A DNA stretch of 64,000 nucleotides from Heloderma charlesbogerti (taxonomy: Eukaryota; Chordata; Lepidosauria; Squamata; Helodermatidae): the NCBI GenBank assembly GCA_026122225.1, contig JANEZZ010002202.1:1-64000 (forward strand), written 5' to 3'. The notes under the pieces were generated by a model, which saw only the letters and a program-made list of their open reading frames with translations, had not been told where the DNA came from and ran no database searches. This document shows positions 9,246 through 19,592 of the stretch, in pieces (the stretch's first letter is position 1; every line of letters begins with the position of its first letter). Both the position numbers and the translations under genes were made by a program.

Positions 9246-10723
9246 CAACTCCAATATGTTATACTTCTAACAAAAATTGAACTACTGTATTTTTATATTG
9301 TGCTTATGAGATTGGGGCCATACATTTTATCATGATACAATGCAGTTTTGTGGAATGGGCAGAAGAAGGAAGATTGGCATGTTACTTGGAAAATAATGTC
9401 CATTATATAAGAGACCAGCCACTCAATTGTGGAAGATGCAGTATTCTCAGTCTTCGATGATTTCATTTTAGCCCTAGCATTTGTTTTTATTCCCCTTCAA
9501 GGGCATTAGAACTACTGTCTTATCCATGTTCATAGAACAAATCATTTCCTTGCAGTTAATGATCTCTCTCTTTCTAACTCTGGTGCCAGGCATGCATCCT
9601 ATTGATGTCTGCTGATATGGTGAAATTGCTATGATGTTAATTGTAACTCCACCAGCAGCAAGGAGAAATGAATTTGGTCCCCGGTCTAGGGAACTGACTG
9701 AAGAGGAACACTGAATGAACTGGAGTGAATGCTGCTGCTTCCTGCTGCAAATCCAGAAAATTTCTTTCAAAGATAAATGTAACTTAAGTGTGCCTAACTA
9801 TATTCATTACTTTTGGTAACTATGCTGTGAGACAACCCTCCATCTAAACATATTTTATGTGACTGTGAAATGGATATCCACTGGCAAAATAGATTGTTCT
9901 TCATTGGGAACCTCAGAAGGAAAATGGGGAAAAACTGACCTTAATTCTCACTTTCCCTCTATTATCAATCAATGAAGAACAGTTTTTAAAGTTTGCCTCT
10001 GACTGGCATAAAAGGAATCCAGTGAAGAAGACTGACTGGATTTTGAAGAAAGAGAGGGAACAAGAGGTGCTTGGAAGAAGAAATTCTTCTCTGCAGAGGG
10101 ATGAAAGAGAGGCAGAGGAAGCCCTTGGACAAATTCAGGCTGCAAGAACACTTAGGACACAATCTTGTGCATGTTTAGACAGAAAGAAGTCCTACAACTC
10201 AGCATTTCAGTTTATCACACTTTATTAGTGAAAATATTGATGTGCAATTCTGTAGGAGGTGAGTGCAAAATAATTATTTTAGAAATCAATCTGTAAATTC
10301 TCCTGCTTCAGTTGTTTCAACGGTCTACATATCTAAAATGTATTCTTTCTTTTAATGCTCAGTTAAAGGCCCCATCACACCACTGTCTTATCTGGAATGT
10401 AATTTGGCACATAGACCTCATCACGTAAATCATGGATGCCAAGTTTCAAATGATTGCCTTGATAGGTGTCATTTTTATAATACAATTTTGAAGCTCATAA
10501 TGACGGAACTTGGGGAGGGGTACTTGTTTAGCTATAGGGACAATCCTGTGTCCTTTTAATGGCTTAAATCCAGCATCACACAAGCTGACTTCACTCGCAC
10601 AATGAGCCTTCCCTGTCCTCCTTTTCCCCCTGCAGCCTGCCATTCACCCCAAATTTGCTTCAGATGATCCCCCCCAGAGCAGATTTTTGGGGGGGAGGTG
10701 TTGGAGGGGGGAATGGAAATCCT

Positions 10724-10757
10724 TTCTGCCAGTGGTTTCCATTCCCCACTGGCAGAA
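10724..10757. repeat. 12-bp perfect hairpin
   Basis: TTCTGCCAGTGG (10724-10735) and CCACTGGCAGAA (10746-10757) are perfect complements around a 10-base spacer. The spacer itself echoes the preceding GGAATGGAAA in reverse complement, so the local structure is more extensive than the stem alone. Confidence 0.7.
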
Positions 10758-12688
10758 GGACACCACTGTATTCAAGTCAATATCCTGAGTCTACTACTTA
10801 GTCAATTCAAGTCAATAAATATCCTGAGTTCCCTACGAGCCTACCACAATGGCAGTCGAAAGAGAACTGAGGAAATAAGTGGAAATGTGCTAGGGACATC
10901 CACACTGGGAGGTTGGGGTTCCCACAAAAAATTCCTTAGCTATGGATGTTTTCTAAACAGGGCCCCATGTAGCGCAGAGCACATATGTGTGATGAAAAGA
11001 GACCGTGAAGAAGAACAAAGCATATTTAATTTAAGAACCTTTAAACAATCTTAACCTATTATTTAAAGAATATCATTTTATCCCCTTTTGCAAACTATTA
11101 CATTCTGTTCATTTTGAAAGTTTATCTCTAATAGTGGTGTCAATTCCATGCCTACACCATAGGAAAACCAGTCAGACAGATAAAATAAATCAGCTACTTG
11201 TTAGAAAGTAAAGAATTTGGGGTGATTAAAAATGTGATTGTTACGATAAATGAAATGAAGAACGTAATTCTAAACACTAAACTTTTACATTTCCTATTTT
11301 ATAGTTCTTTGACCATTTTTACATTGCCTATTAATTCTGGCTGGACAAAGTCCTAACTCCCCTGTGTTAAAAAGAAAAGTACAATAAAATGCATGACTAA
11401 TCAGGAAGATGAAACATAAACCAATACTTTATTTTTGTAATTTCACTCAGTAGAAAACATCAGTTTATGTGGCTTAAGGAATTGTTACTCTCTTGGTGCC
11501 AGCATTTGAAATAAGTTTGTTGGTACAGAGACATGAAGCATAAAGAGAGACGACAATCTTTATACGGTACAGCTTTCTTTTGAGTTACGCTCCATTTCCA
11601 AATATGGTAAATATTTCTACTTAGTTGTCACTCACAGATACATTCAGTTCATGCAAAGCTTCTGAATTTCAGCTCTAACCATTTCTTACTGAAGAGGTTG
11701 CTGATACCATACATAGCACTGGTGTGGGAGAGGTCAATGGATCTCAACCTAGTTGAGCGCAGACACTGGTAACTTGAAAGCATCACATACCATAGCCAAG
11801 GAACATTCCATTCCATGGATATGCTTTACAACGAGTAACTGAAAACAGACCTTGGTATCTGCATAGTCTATTTTTAATTCTTACTTTCATTAGATTCCAC
11901 TTATCAAGGTTGCAATCCAGAAAGCTTCCTTAGATGCAAGTAATGCCTTGCACACATGTATTTTTATTTCTAACTTAATCCTGCCCCAAAGAGCTTCTTC
12001 TGCTACATTAGAAACTGCATTTGAAACTCCTTTCTTGCTCCAAGTTTCAAAAGCAGGTGGTCAAGCATTAGGTATCAGTGGTTATTGACGAGGTCTGGGG
12101 AATGGGATGGGGAAGGAAAGACACAGAAGCTGGCTTTGTAACATACTATTTTCAGCTTGTTTCCCATCAGAATCATGAGGGTCATATACTGGGTTAGATC
12201 CAGGCTAAATTCCCATTGAAATTGGGAGAGTTTAAGTTAGACATTACTTGTCCCACTGATATGAATGGGACAAAACTATGACTAACTTAGTCTAGATCTA
12301 ATCCACTGCCTTTCTCTTCACCTTTCTGTTTCAGATTAGAACTGGTTTCTGCCATGTTCAAAATAAACATATAGCTCAATATATGGAACTGGTAAGCATG
12401 GCACAGTTATAAATATATATCTGCGCTGTACAAACACCATCTGATACAGTGGCTGTGCCCCTACCTTCCCGACCATCTGATCCCATTGGTAGTACATGCC
12501 CTGGTCTCCTCTCGTCTAGACTACTGTAATGCGCTCTATGTGGGGTTACCCTTGAAGATGGTTCGGAAGGTGCAGCTGGTGTAGAATGCGGCGGCTTTAA
12601 TCACGTGGCGGTGATTAAAGGCAGCCACTGGCATGATCATATCACTCTGGTGCTGAAGGAGTTGCACTGGCTACCAGTTATTTTCCAG

Positions 12689-13648
12689 TAGGGATGGACA
12701 AAAGGGACTTACCTTGTCCCGCAGCTTGCTTCACAGTGGGGGGGAGGCGCTTTGGTTCTCCCCCTGAAGTTCAGGTGAGGGGGGGGAGGCACCCCGCCTC
12801 GCCCGGCCGAAATTCAGGCTGGGGGGGAGGCGCCCCATCCCTCGCCGGCGAAATTCAGGCCAGGTAGGAGCGCCCCGTCTACCCGGCTGCGAAAAAAAAA
12901 GTAAAACACACACACACACACGTGATAGGCTACGTAACGATTTACGTAGCCTATCACGTCTAGATTTCCAAAGTCAGCCATGATAGGCTATGTAAATCGT
13001 CACGTAGCCTATCACGGGTGACTTTGAAAAAAAAAAAGTGCGTACACAAATGGCGGCTCCCATGGGGACCGCCATTTGCGTTCCTTATTTTGGCACGTCT
13101 AGTCTACGTAAAGCTTTACGTAGACTACGGCGAAAATAAGGGCAACGCAAATAGCGTTCCCTTCTTTTCGCCGTAGTCTACGTAAATCTTTACGTAGACT
13201 AGACGTGCCAAAATAAGGAACGCAAATGGCGGTCCCCATGGGAGCCGCCATTTGCGTACGCACTTTTATTTTTTTTCAAAGTCACCCGTGATAGGCTACG
13301 TGACGATTTACGTAGCCTATCACAGCTGACTTTGGAAATCTAGCCGTGATAGGCTACGTAAATCGTTACGTAGCCTATCACGGGTGTGTGGTTTTTTTTT
13401 TAACTTTTTTTTTTTTGAAATGGCAGCGGCGGCAGCCTGTCAGGAGACCGGCCGCCGCCCCCGCCCCTGACGAACCGCTGCCGAACCGCCGCCGGGACCC
13501 GCCGCCGAGAGGGACATTCGCTGAAGGTAAGTCCCATCCCGGGGGGGGGCGGGGGGCCGGCGGAGAATTTCCCCAACACTTTCGGGGGGCTGAATGCGTC
13601 GGCACTCGGCCTCCCAAAGATTCGTGGAGAAAGTCTCCGCCAACCCTA
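12689..13648 (-). mobile_element. E6: TAGGGATG-family element inside an L2 LINE
   Basis: The element is in B-to-A order on the plus strand, hence the minus call. Termini are TAGGGATGGAC and CCAACCCTA. The flanks TTTTCCAG (12681-12688) and TTTTCCGG (13649-13656) form a 7/8 TSD. The related L2 copy near 62390-62422 has one TTTTCCGG at this point, which confirms the duplication. Outward donors are at 12707-12714 (minus strand) and 13524-13532 (plus strand). It has the fullest central structure in the window (12915-13388). The A-end hairpin is about 13560-13640. Confidence 0.93.
12915..13388. repeat. E6 palindrome-of-palindromes, arms about 230 bp
   Basis: The centre is near 13150. Each arm contains, from outside in, two palindromes of the GATAGGCTACGTAA type, an AAATGGCGGCTCCCATGG palindrome, a TTCCTTATTTTGGCACGTC word, a TAGTCTACGTAAAG palindrome, and half of a GGCGAAAATAAGGG hairpin whose loop is the AAATAGCG at the centre. 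The left arm's cruciform units therefore recur in mirror order on the right. Mismatches between the arms are few. Confidence 0.92.
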
Positions 13649-13959
13649 TTTTCCGGGACAAATTCATGGTGTTGGTTTTGACCTTTAAAACCCTATACGG
13701 TTCTGGCCCAGGCTATCTCAAGGAGCACCTCCAGCAACACCAGACAGGCCACTCAACAAGATCAGCCTCAGATGACCTTCTCTCTATCCCATCAGCCAGG
13801 ACAGCTAGGCTGGTGAGGATGAGGGAGAGGGCCTTTTCTGTGATGGACCCCACTCTGTGGAACTCCCTCTCTAGGGAACTCTGCCATGCCCCCTCTTTAA
13901 TGAGCTTCCACCACGCATTCAAAACTTGGTTGTTCAGGCAGGCATTTGGGGTGGGTTAG
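13649..13959 (+). pseudogene. L2 ORF2 C-terminal remnant
   Basis: The frame ending at 13959 encodes the distal C-terminus of an L2-clade ORF2 protein. Signatures are VLTFKTLYGSGPGYLKEHL, a RTARL-containing segment and the RERAFSVMDPTLWNSL block. In family members this follows the reverse transcriptase domain. It is 5'-disconnected by E6, and the upstream half at 12425-12688 already contains stops. No activity is possible. Confidence 0.75.
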
Positions 13960-14080
13960 GGCATTTTTAGAAATATGATATTTTAATGTGTAATTTTACT
14001 GTTTTAAACTGTTTGTGCTGTTGTACATCGCCCAGAGTGTCTGCGTTTAAGAAATTTAATAAATAAATAAATAAATAATA

Positions 14081-14884
14081 TTTACCCATATATTAATTAT
14101 ATGGCAGAAAACAATACCAGTGACTAATATTTAATATTCTTCTGCTCAGTTTTCATAGGCCTTTAACACTTTAAAACACATTATAAAATATATTGGCTTT
14201 GATCCAGATACATACCCATGGAAATAGGCGAGAGGAAGTGGACTTTCCTACCCCCTCTTCTCACCACCAGCCCTCAGAGTCCCCCCCCCCGCCAATCCTC
14301 CCCATAAGCAGGATGGCCTGTTGCATAAGGAGCTGAGGGGAAGGAGGAGTTCACAGAAAATCAGGCACAAACAGCTTTTGCCCTACCCACAGAAAGTACC
14401 TTTGCCCAATTTCCCAGAAACGCCCCCCTTAGCTCTCCACACCAGAGCCCAACTCACTCAGCAGGGTCCTCTGACCTTTGGAGAGCATTTTTGGGTGAGC
14501 ACTGGGGAATGGTGAAAAGAGGAGACAGGAAAGTCAGATTCTGCCTGTCTTCTTCTAGGGGCAGATACCTGGATCCAACCAATGTATATACACATTTAAT
14601 TTGTCCCCTCAAATTAAAATGTTAAAAACGGGACTAACACCATTTCTAATCTTTACATTTTGCTTTCCTTAATCTTTCTCCTTTTATCTGAACCAGCAAG
14701 GAAGATGAATTTTGTTCTTTATTTCTCTCCATGAAGCATGCACAGGATAATGGTATTCTGCAGAGCTTTATAGTTTTAAGTCTAACTCTGTTCTTAACTA
14801 TATTCTACATGAAGTATTATAGGCTTTGCAATAATCCACACACTTTTTATACATGTATTTAGTAAAGGTAAGATTACTCTAGCC
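14081..14884. other. No recognised gene
   Basis: Unrecognised DNA. A C-run at 14281-14290 and a short open frame (14321-14515) are present, but nothing supports coding. Confidence 0.4.
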
Positions 14885-15150
14885 AAGCCTTCCTCAACCT
14901 GGTGGCCTCCAGTCCGGATGGAGTACAACTCCCATCATTTCCAGCCAGCCTAGTCAGGTTGTGGAAGGCTGATCTAGACAATTTAGGATGCAATCCTAAA
15001 CAGACATACTTTTGAGAAAGTCTTATTGAACTAAATGGTGGTTACTTCTGAGAAAGAATGCATAGGATTAGGCTGCTGGGCTGCAATTTAGGGAGAAAGC
15101 CCCATTGAATTTAGTGGGACTCACTCAAAGTAGACATGTATAGGATTGTA
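14885..15150. repeat. Short interspersed repeats of squamate type
   Basis: 14885-14970 has the words CTTCCTCAACCTGGTG, ACAACTCCCATCA and GGAAGGCTG. I recognise these from a small foldback element common in lizard genomes, and a fuller copy lies at 36774-36906. 14975-15150 has two tandem copies of a repeat containing ATTGAAYTNARTGG, GACTYACT and ATAGGATTG, also common in lizards. The names of these families are uncertain. Confidence 0.5.
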
Positions 15151-16249
15151 CTGTTAAATTCTATTTTGTTTAGAAGGATCAAGGGACATATAGAAGCTGG
15201 GTCCAGCCATTTTATCTAATTACATTCGGATTCAGCCAGTCAGGTTAATAGAGCTGTCTTGGCTGGCACCACAGTTACATTTTGCTCTGTTCTGTTTTAC
15301 TGAACAGCTTTCTGGAAAGTAAATTTGGCATCAAGGACACTAGAAAATTATTTGGGAAGGTAAAATAGCATGCAGTAAATATGTTTACCCCTTCCTGCCC
15401 AAATAAAATACCAGCATATATATGCAGCATGTATCTGCATGTTATGGGAGGATATGGTATCATAGTTTTTAGGACTCACGTGTGGCACCTCATGATGTAT
15501 TTCCAGTGTGGTCCCTAGGGCTCAACAAATAGACCTAATCTAGCCCCCCAAACCAAACAAGATCACAAACCCTGGAAATCATCCCCAATGAGGCTATATA
15601 TAAAACAGTGAGATATAGTCTTTGAACAAGCAAAAAGGACAATATCAAAGGTGACTGGGGGACAGAGATATTTGATCTGAAGCCACCAGGTTTAAAGGTA
15701 GGGGAAAAATATTTACAAAGGTTTCTAAGTTATTGTTTCATGAAAGTTCCTAGTAAAAGAATCCATGAAGAAATTCAGCAAGAGCAAAGATTCGCACCCT
15801 ACAATCAAAGGCAGCCAGGAGTATAAAAAAATCAATTAGTCAGTGAACCAAGCTTTGCCAAGTTTCTTCTTGGCTATTTATTTTAGGAAAGACGTATTTA
15901 CAGGATACAACATCCTGGTAAACTAGAATGCATGGTAGTTCTCAAGGTGTGTCACTTCTAAGAGGAAATGGTTTCAAGGGCTGAGTTAATGCAAATCTTG
16001 CCCATAATCCTGAAATTTCTATTGACACTCAAAAAGGTCATATAAAACAGCGTTAAACAATCCCTTCAAGGAAGAAGGAACCCAAATAGTTCTCTACCTC
16101 CCAGCTTACCACATGAAGGTATGGATGTATTTATCTACCTCAATTTTCCATCCCATCTGAAGAGTTTAAACTAAAATGCATTATAAAACAAAATACCCAA
16201 CCCACACAACTGATTAATCCTGACCACTCAAAGATAGCCCATCCAGAAA
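15151..16249. other. No recognised gene
   Basis: AT-rich unrecognised DNA. The open frame 15275-15463 (minus) is unsupported. Confidence 0.4.
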
Positions 16250-16430
16250 GTATACATGCTCTGACTTTGAATGATCTCTAAAGGAAGGGAGTTCCACAAC
16301 TGTGGGCCAGCAACTGAGAGTGCCCCTCAATGTGCACATGGACAGTACAATCAGATTCTATTTTATTTATTTATTTAAAACATTTTGTGGCTGCCTTTCA
16401 GGGCAGAAGCCCTCCCAAGGCAGCGTACAG
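16250..16430 (-). mobile_element. Possible LINE 3' fragment
   Basis: AGGGAGTTCCACAACTGTGG resembles the minus strand of the L2 C-terminal region. TTTATTTATTTATTTAAAAC and CCAAGGCAGCGTACA resemble a reversed LINE 3' end. It is diverged, and the family is uncertain. Confidence 0.4.
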
Positions 16431-16484
16431 AGAGAGAGAGAGAGAGAGAGAGATTCTCTCTCTCTCTCTCTGTGTCTGTGTGTG

Positions 16485-16528
<44 letters not shown>
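16430..16528. repeat. Compound microsatellite (GA)n(TC)n(TG)n(TA)n
   Basis: About 24 bp of GA repeat, then TTC/TC repeat, then TG repeat, then about 35 bp of TA repeat. The adjacent (GA)n and (TC)n runs are complementary and can form a hairpin, and the TA tract is self-complementary. Confidence 0.9.
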
Positions 16529-16529
<1 letters not shown>

Positions 16530-16575
16530 CCATAGAATAGTAGGGTTGGAAGGGGCCTATAAGATCATTGAGTAT
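16528..16575 (-). mobile_element. CR1 3'-end fragment
   Basis: CCATAGAATAGTAGGGTTGG followed by AAGGGGCCTATAAG is the reverse complement of the CR1 3' end seen at 8120-8150 and 32040-32085. It is cut off after about 48 bp, next to the TA microsatellite. Confidence 0.75.
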
Positions 16576-16669
16576 ATTTAAAATATACATTTTAAAATTG
16601 CCGTCATGAAGAACTCTGCTTGTTCTTAGTGTTACACAGCTGCACAGATGCCAGAGGGATCTTGAGAAA

Positions 16670-17325
16670 ATACTGCTCTGACTTTAGTAGACATAAAATG
16701 GTTCAGAAGCTGCAGTTTGGGCAAAATGTGGCAGCCGACTGATAACAGGGATAAGAAGATCCGAACATATAACACAGAATCTGGCCTGCTTGCCCTGGCT
16801 GCCTGTATGTTCCCAAGCCTGAATGAAGGTGCTGGTTTTGACTTATAAAACCTTACACAGCTTGGGGCCACAATGCCTGATGGAGTGCATCTCCTGGCAT
16901 GAACCTACTTGTACACTATGTTCATCATCTAAAGCCCTCCTCCAGGTGTGTCCTCTGAAGGAGGCTTGGAAGGTGGCAACAAGGGAGAGGGCCTTCCCAG
17001 GGGTGGCCTGCCCAATTATAGAATTATCTCCCCCATAAGGCCTGCCTGGTGCCAACATTGTTATCTTTTCAACACCAAGTTAAGGTTTTCTCAGGCATTT
17101 GGCAGCATATGGTGAGTTTCAATCAGGTCCTGAATTTTTTGAATTGTTGATTGTTTAAATTGTTTAGCATGTGTGCCTCTGTGTGTGCTCACTGTTTATA
17201 TGTTTGTATGTAAATGGTTTTTATACTATGTATGCTTATTTTTAAGGTTTTTAATTTTTGTAAACCTCCCAGAGAGCTTCAGGACAATAGAGAAATGTAA
17301 TAAATGAAATAAAATGTAATAGGTG
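16670..17325 (+). mobile_element. L2-type LINE 3' fragment, diverged
   Basis: It contains the L2 C-terminal region (VLVLTYKTLHSLGPQCL and the RERAFPG block in the 16823-17038 frame). The 3' UTR words CTCCCAGAGAGCTTC and GAAATGTAATAAATG match the end of the longer L2 at 25330-25390. It has several stops and many substitutions, so it is older than the 23.6-kb copy. Confidence 0.7.
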
Positions 17326-18534
17326 ATCTTCAATCATTTCTCACTGCCTCCCCTTTACTAAAATAATTCCCAGTTAAAGAAGAGAATCCAGGGCACAGTA
17401 TCTATCATATAGCATGGTATACTTGCAGGCCAACAGCTCAGAGCACACAATCCTGCTAAGAAAAGTTTGATCCATTCCTGAGCTCAAGGCACTGCCTTGC
17501 AGGATGGGATATGAGCTGATGAAAAGCCAGCCAGTATAATTCTTAGCAAACAATCCATCTGTAAGATATTGACCATTCCTAAAGGATCATTGGACCTATC
17601 TTTAGGACAACTTTGCACATTCCTGTAGTGCTCTCACCCATTTAAAGACACACGTGGGAAAAATTTGTTACCACCTGTTATCACAGTGTCTGCTTTACAC
17701 AGGAGTGGTATGCAGATGGAGCTATTGTTGTACAGTACTATGCACATATGCCTCTACACATGGCATAAAGAATGCTTGCACCCAAGATCTCTTTCCATTG
17801 CCATGACACTACTGTATAATGTGTTCTAATATAAAGCAAAAGAGAGCAATGATTGCTCATTCCTGCATCAAAATTTTTCAAGCTCAGGCCATTCAGAGAA
17901 GACTATCCATGTACACAGTTTAGATATTTCTTCATATGAAGTTGTACTTCCTTTCCTATTGAATTCACCCACAAGAACACCAACTTTTAAAATAAAAGTG
18001 AAAGATTTTGCAAGATATTTAATTCAACAAATAAACATTATGTAAAATGCAGAGGATGTTTCAATTGTTAAAGTCTTTTAACGTGTATTTGTTGCACTAG
18101 GCTATCCTGTAATTTCTCTTCATTGCTTAATTTCTGCCAGATGAATAATCTGATGCCCTGTTAATTTCCTTGTAGTTTTTTATCTAGAAAGGAAAAACAC
18201 ACACATCACTCTTAGTAAAGATACACTGCAGACGACAGAAACTTTCCCTGACTTATCCTTTTGCATTTCCTGAATACTCTGATAAGAGTTCTCAGCTCAA
18301 AAAATAAAAGGATGTGTAAATAAGCATATTTTAAGAGAAAATACATTCAGAGATGTGGATTTTGAGAGAAAATATTTTAAAATAGTGTGTAAATAAGTAT
18401 TTAAATGTGATTTTTGTCTGTTTTTAAAATTCATAGATTAATGTGGAAACAGGATGGAACATAGCGAGCACTGGGGGCAAACTGACCCTGTCAAAATTTG
18501 TAATTCACTCATTGTGTTATGAATTCTGTATACA
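17326..18534. other. No recognised gene
   Basis: AT-rich DNA in which I recognise nothing. Confidence 0.4.
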
Positions 18535-19100
18535 ATTCTGATCACTGAGGCCTATCTGAATAAGATATCACAGAGCTAGAAAAGATGCAGAAAAGTGCAA
18601 CCAAAATTATTAAGGTGCAGCAACTCCCCTTCTCTATGAGGAAAGGCTGTATAGATTACAAGTAAAATTACTTAGTGGGGAAATTATAAAGGTTCCAAAA
18701 AATAAGCATAAATATTTTTCCCTACTAGAATCTGCAGTCACTCAGCAAAATGGGACTGGTATGAGGCCAGCAGTAATCAGGACAGACAGAAAACACATAA
18801 TGTATGCCTTTTACTGCCATAAACTGCAGCAATAGCCAACGGCATAGATGGTTTTAAAAGTGTATTAGACAAATTCATGTGGACAAATTGGCCACAATCA
18901 CTACCTGGAACTGCCTCTGAATACCACTTGCTGAGGGACAACAGCGGTGGGGGTGGGGGTGAGGAGGGTTACTACCCTCAAGCCCCACTTCTGGGCTTCC
19001 CAGAAGCATCTAGCAGGCCATTCTGAAAAACTGGATGCTTGACTAGATGGATCTGGACCCCTGGCCTGATTTGCTAGGGCTTTTCTTATGTTATTTTTCA
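18535..19100 (+). mobile_element. Old CR1-type 3' fragment
   Basis: The end reads AAACTGGATGCTTGACTAGA, then TGGATCTGGACCCCTGGCC, then CTTTTCTTATGTTATT. This matches the class of CR1 3' ends I know from lizards, which finish GGCTCTTCTTATGTT. The upstream part retains traces of the C-terminal coding region, such as the words around ACAAATTCATGTGGACAAAT. It is highly diverged. Confidence 0.6.
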
Positions 19101-19344
19101 TTTCGTAATGTTAATCCTTTCATTTTGTAATAAATTTATGGAGAGGGTGGAGCTGCAAGCACTTCCCTTGCCGAAACTGCACTTGCAAAGTTCAGCTGCA
19201 TATCATACAGGCTTTATGTTCCTTTAACATTTGGTCAGTCATTCTCCTTCATTGTCTGTCCTCCATTTCCCCCCAGTTTCAATCAGCTGGGAGAAGCAAT
19301 AAGAACTAGCCAATAACATATGTACCTAAATTGCATTTAGTGTT

Positions 19345-19592
19345 GAAGCTTTTGTGAAGCTTTGTATTTAATGCGAAGAGAAAACTCCCTGGAAAAGACC
19401 CTGATGCTGGGAAAGACTGAAGGCAAAAGGAGAAGGGGACGGCAGAGGATGAGATGGCTAGATAGCATCACCGATGCAATGAATATGAACCTGAGCACGC
19501 TCCGGGAGAGAGCGCAGGACAGGAAGGCCTGGCGTGCTATGGTCCATGGGGTCACGAAGAGTCGGACACGACTGAACGACTGAACAACAACA
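19345..19592 (+). mobile_element. BovB (RTE) LINE 3' fragment
   Basis: The 3' end of BovB is recognisable. The frame 19362-19583 reads RRENSLEKTLMLGKTEGKRR, then RGRQRMRWLDSIT, then KAWRAMVHGVTKSRTRLND, followed by the tail ACTGAACGACTGAACAAC. This matches the terminal ORF2 and tail of BovB in ruminants and squamates. BovB encodes an APE endonuclease and reverse transcriptase, and only the last 70 or so residues remain here. The frame is open, which suggests a fairly recent copy. The 5' truncation is typical of RTE elements. Confidence 0.9.

Larger units (their letters stand above)
8157..12424. other. About 4.3 kb without a recognised gene
   Basis: AT-rich DNA with no coding sequence I can support. 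The open frames here (for example 9474-9770 minus, 10022-10228 plus, 10698-11054 plus) show no domains and no family resemblance I know. It contains an old direct duplication (8515-9245) and a small hairpin (10724-10757). It could be intronic or intergenic. Confidence 0.45.
12425..14080 (+). mobile_element. L2-type LINE 3' part, split by E6
   Basis: The left part (12425-12688) encodes the block containing the [15 protein letters not shown] region of the L2 reverse transcriptase C-terminus, with stops. The right part (13649-14080) encodes the remaining C-terminus, with the LVLTFKTLYG and RERAFSVMDPTLWNSLSREL blocks. It ends with a 3' UTR of GCCCAGAGTGTCTGCG and an (AAATA)n tail (about 14051-14078). 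The minus-strand L2 at 61951-62633 shows the uninterrupted version of the E6 insertion point. 5'-truncated and inactive. Confidence 0.8.
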
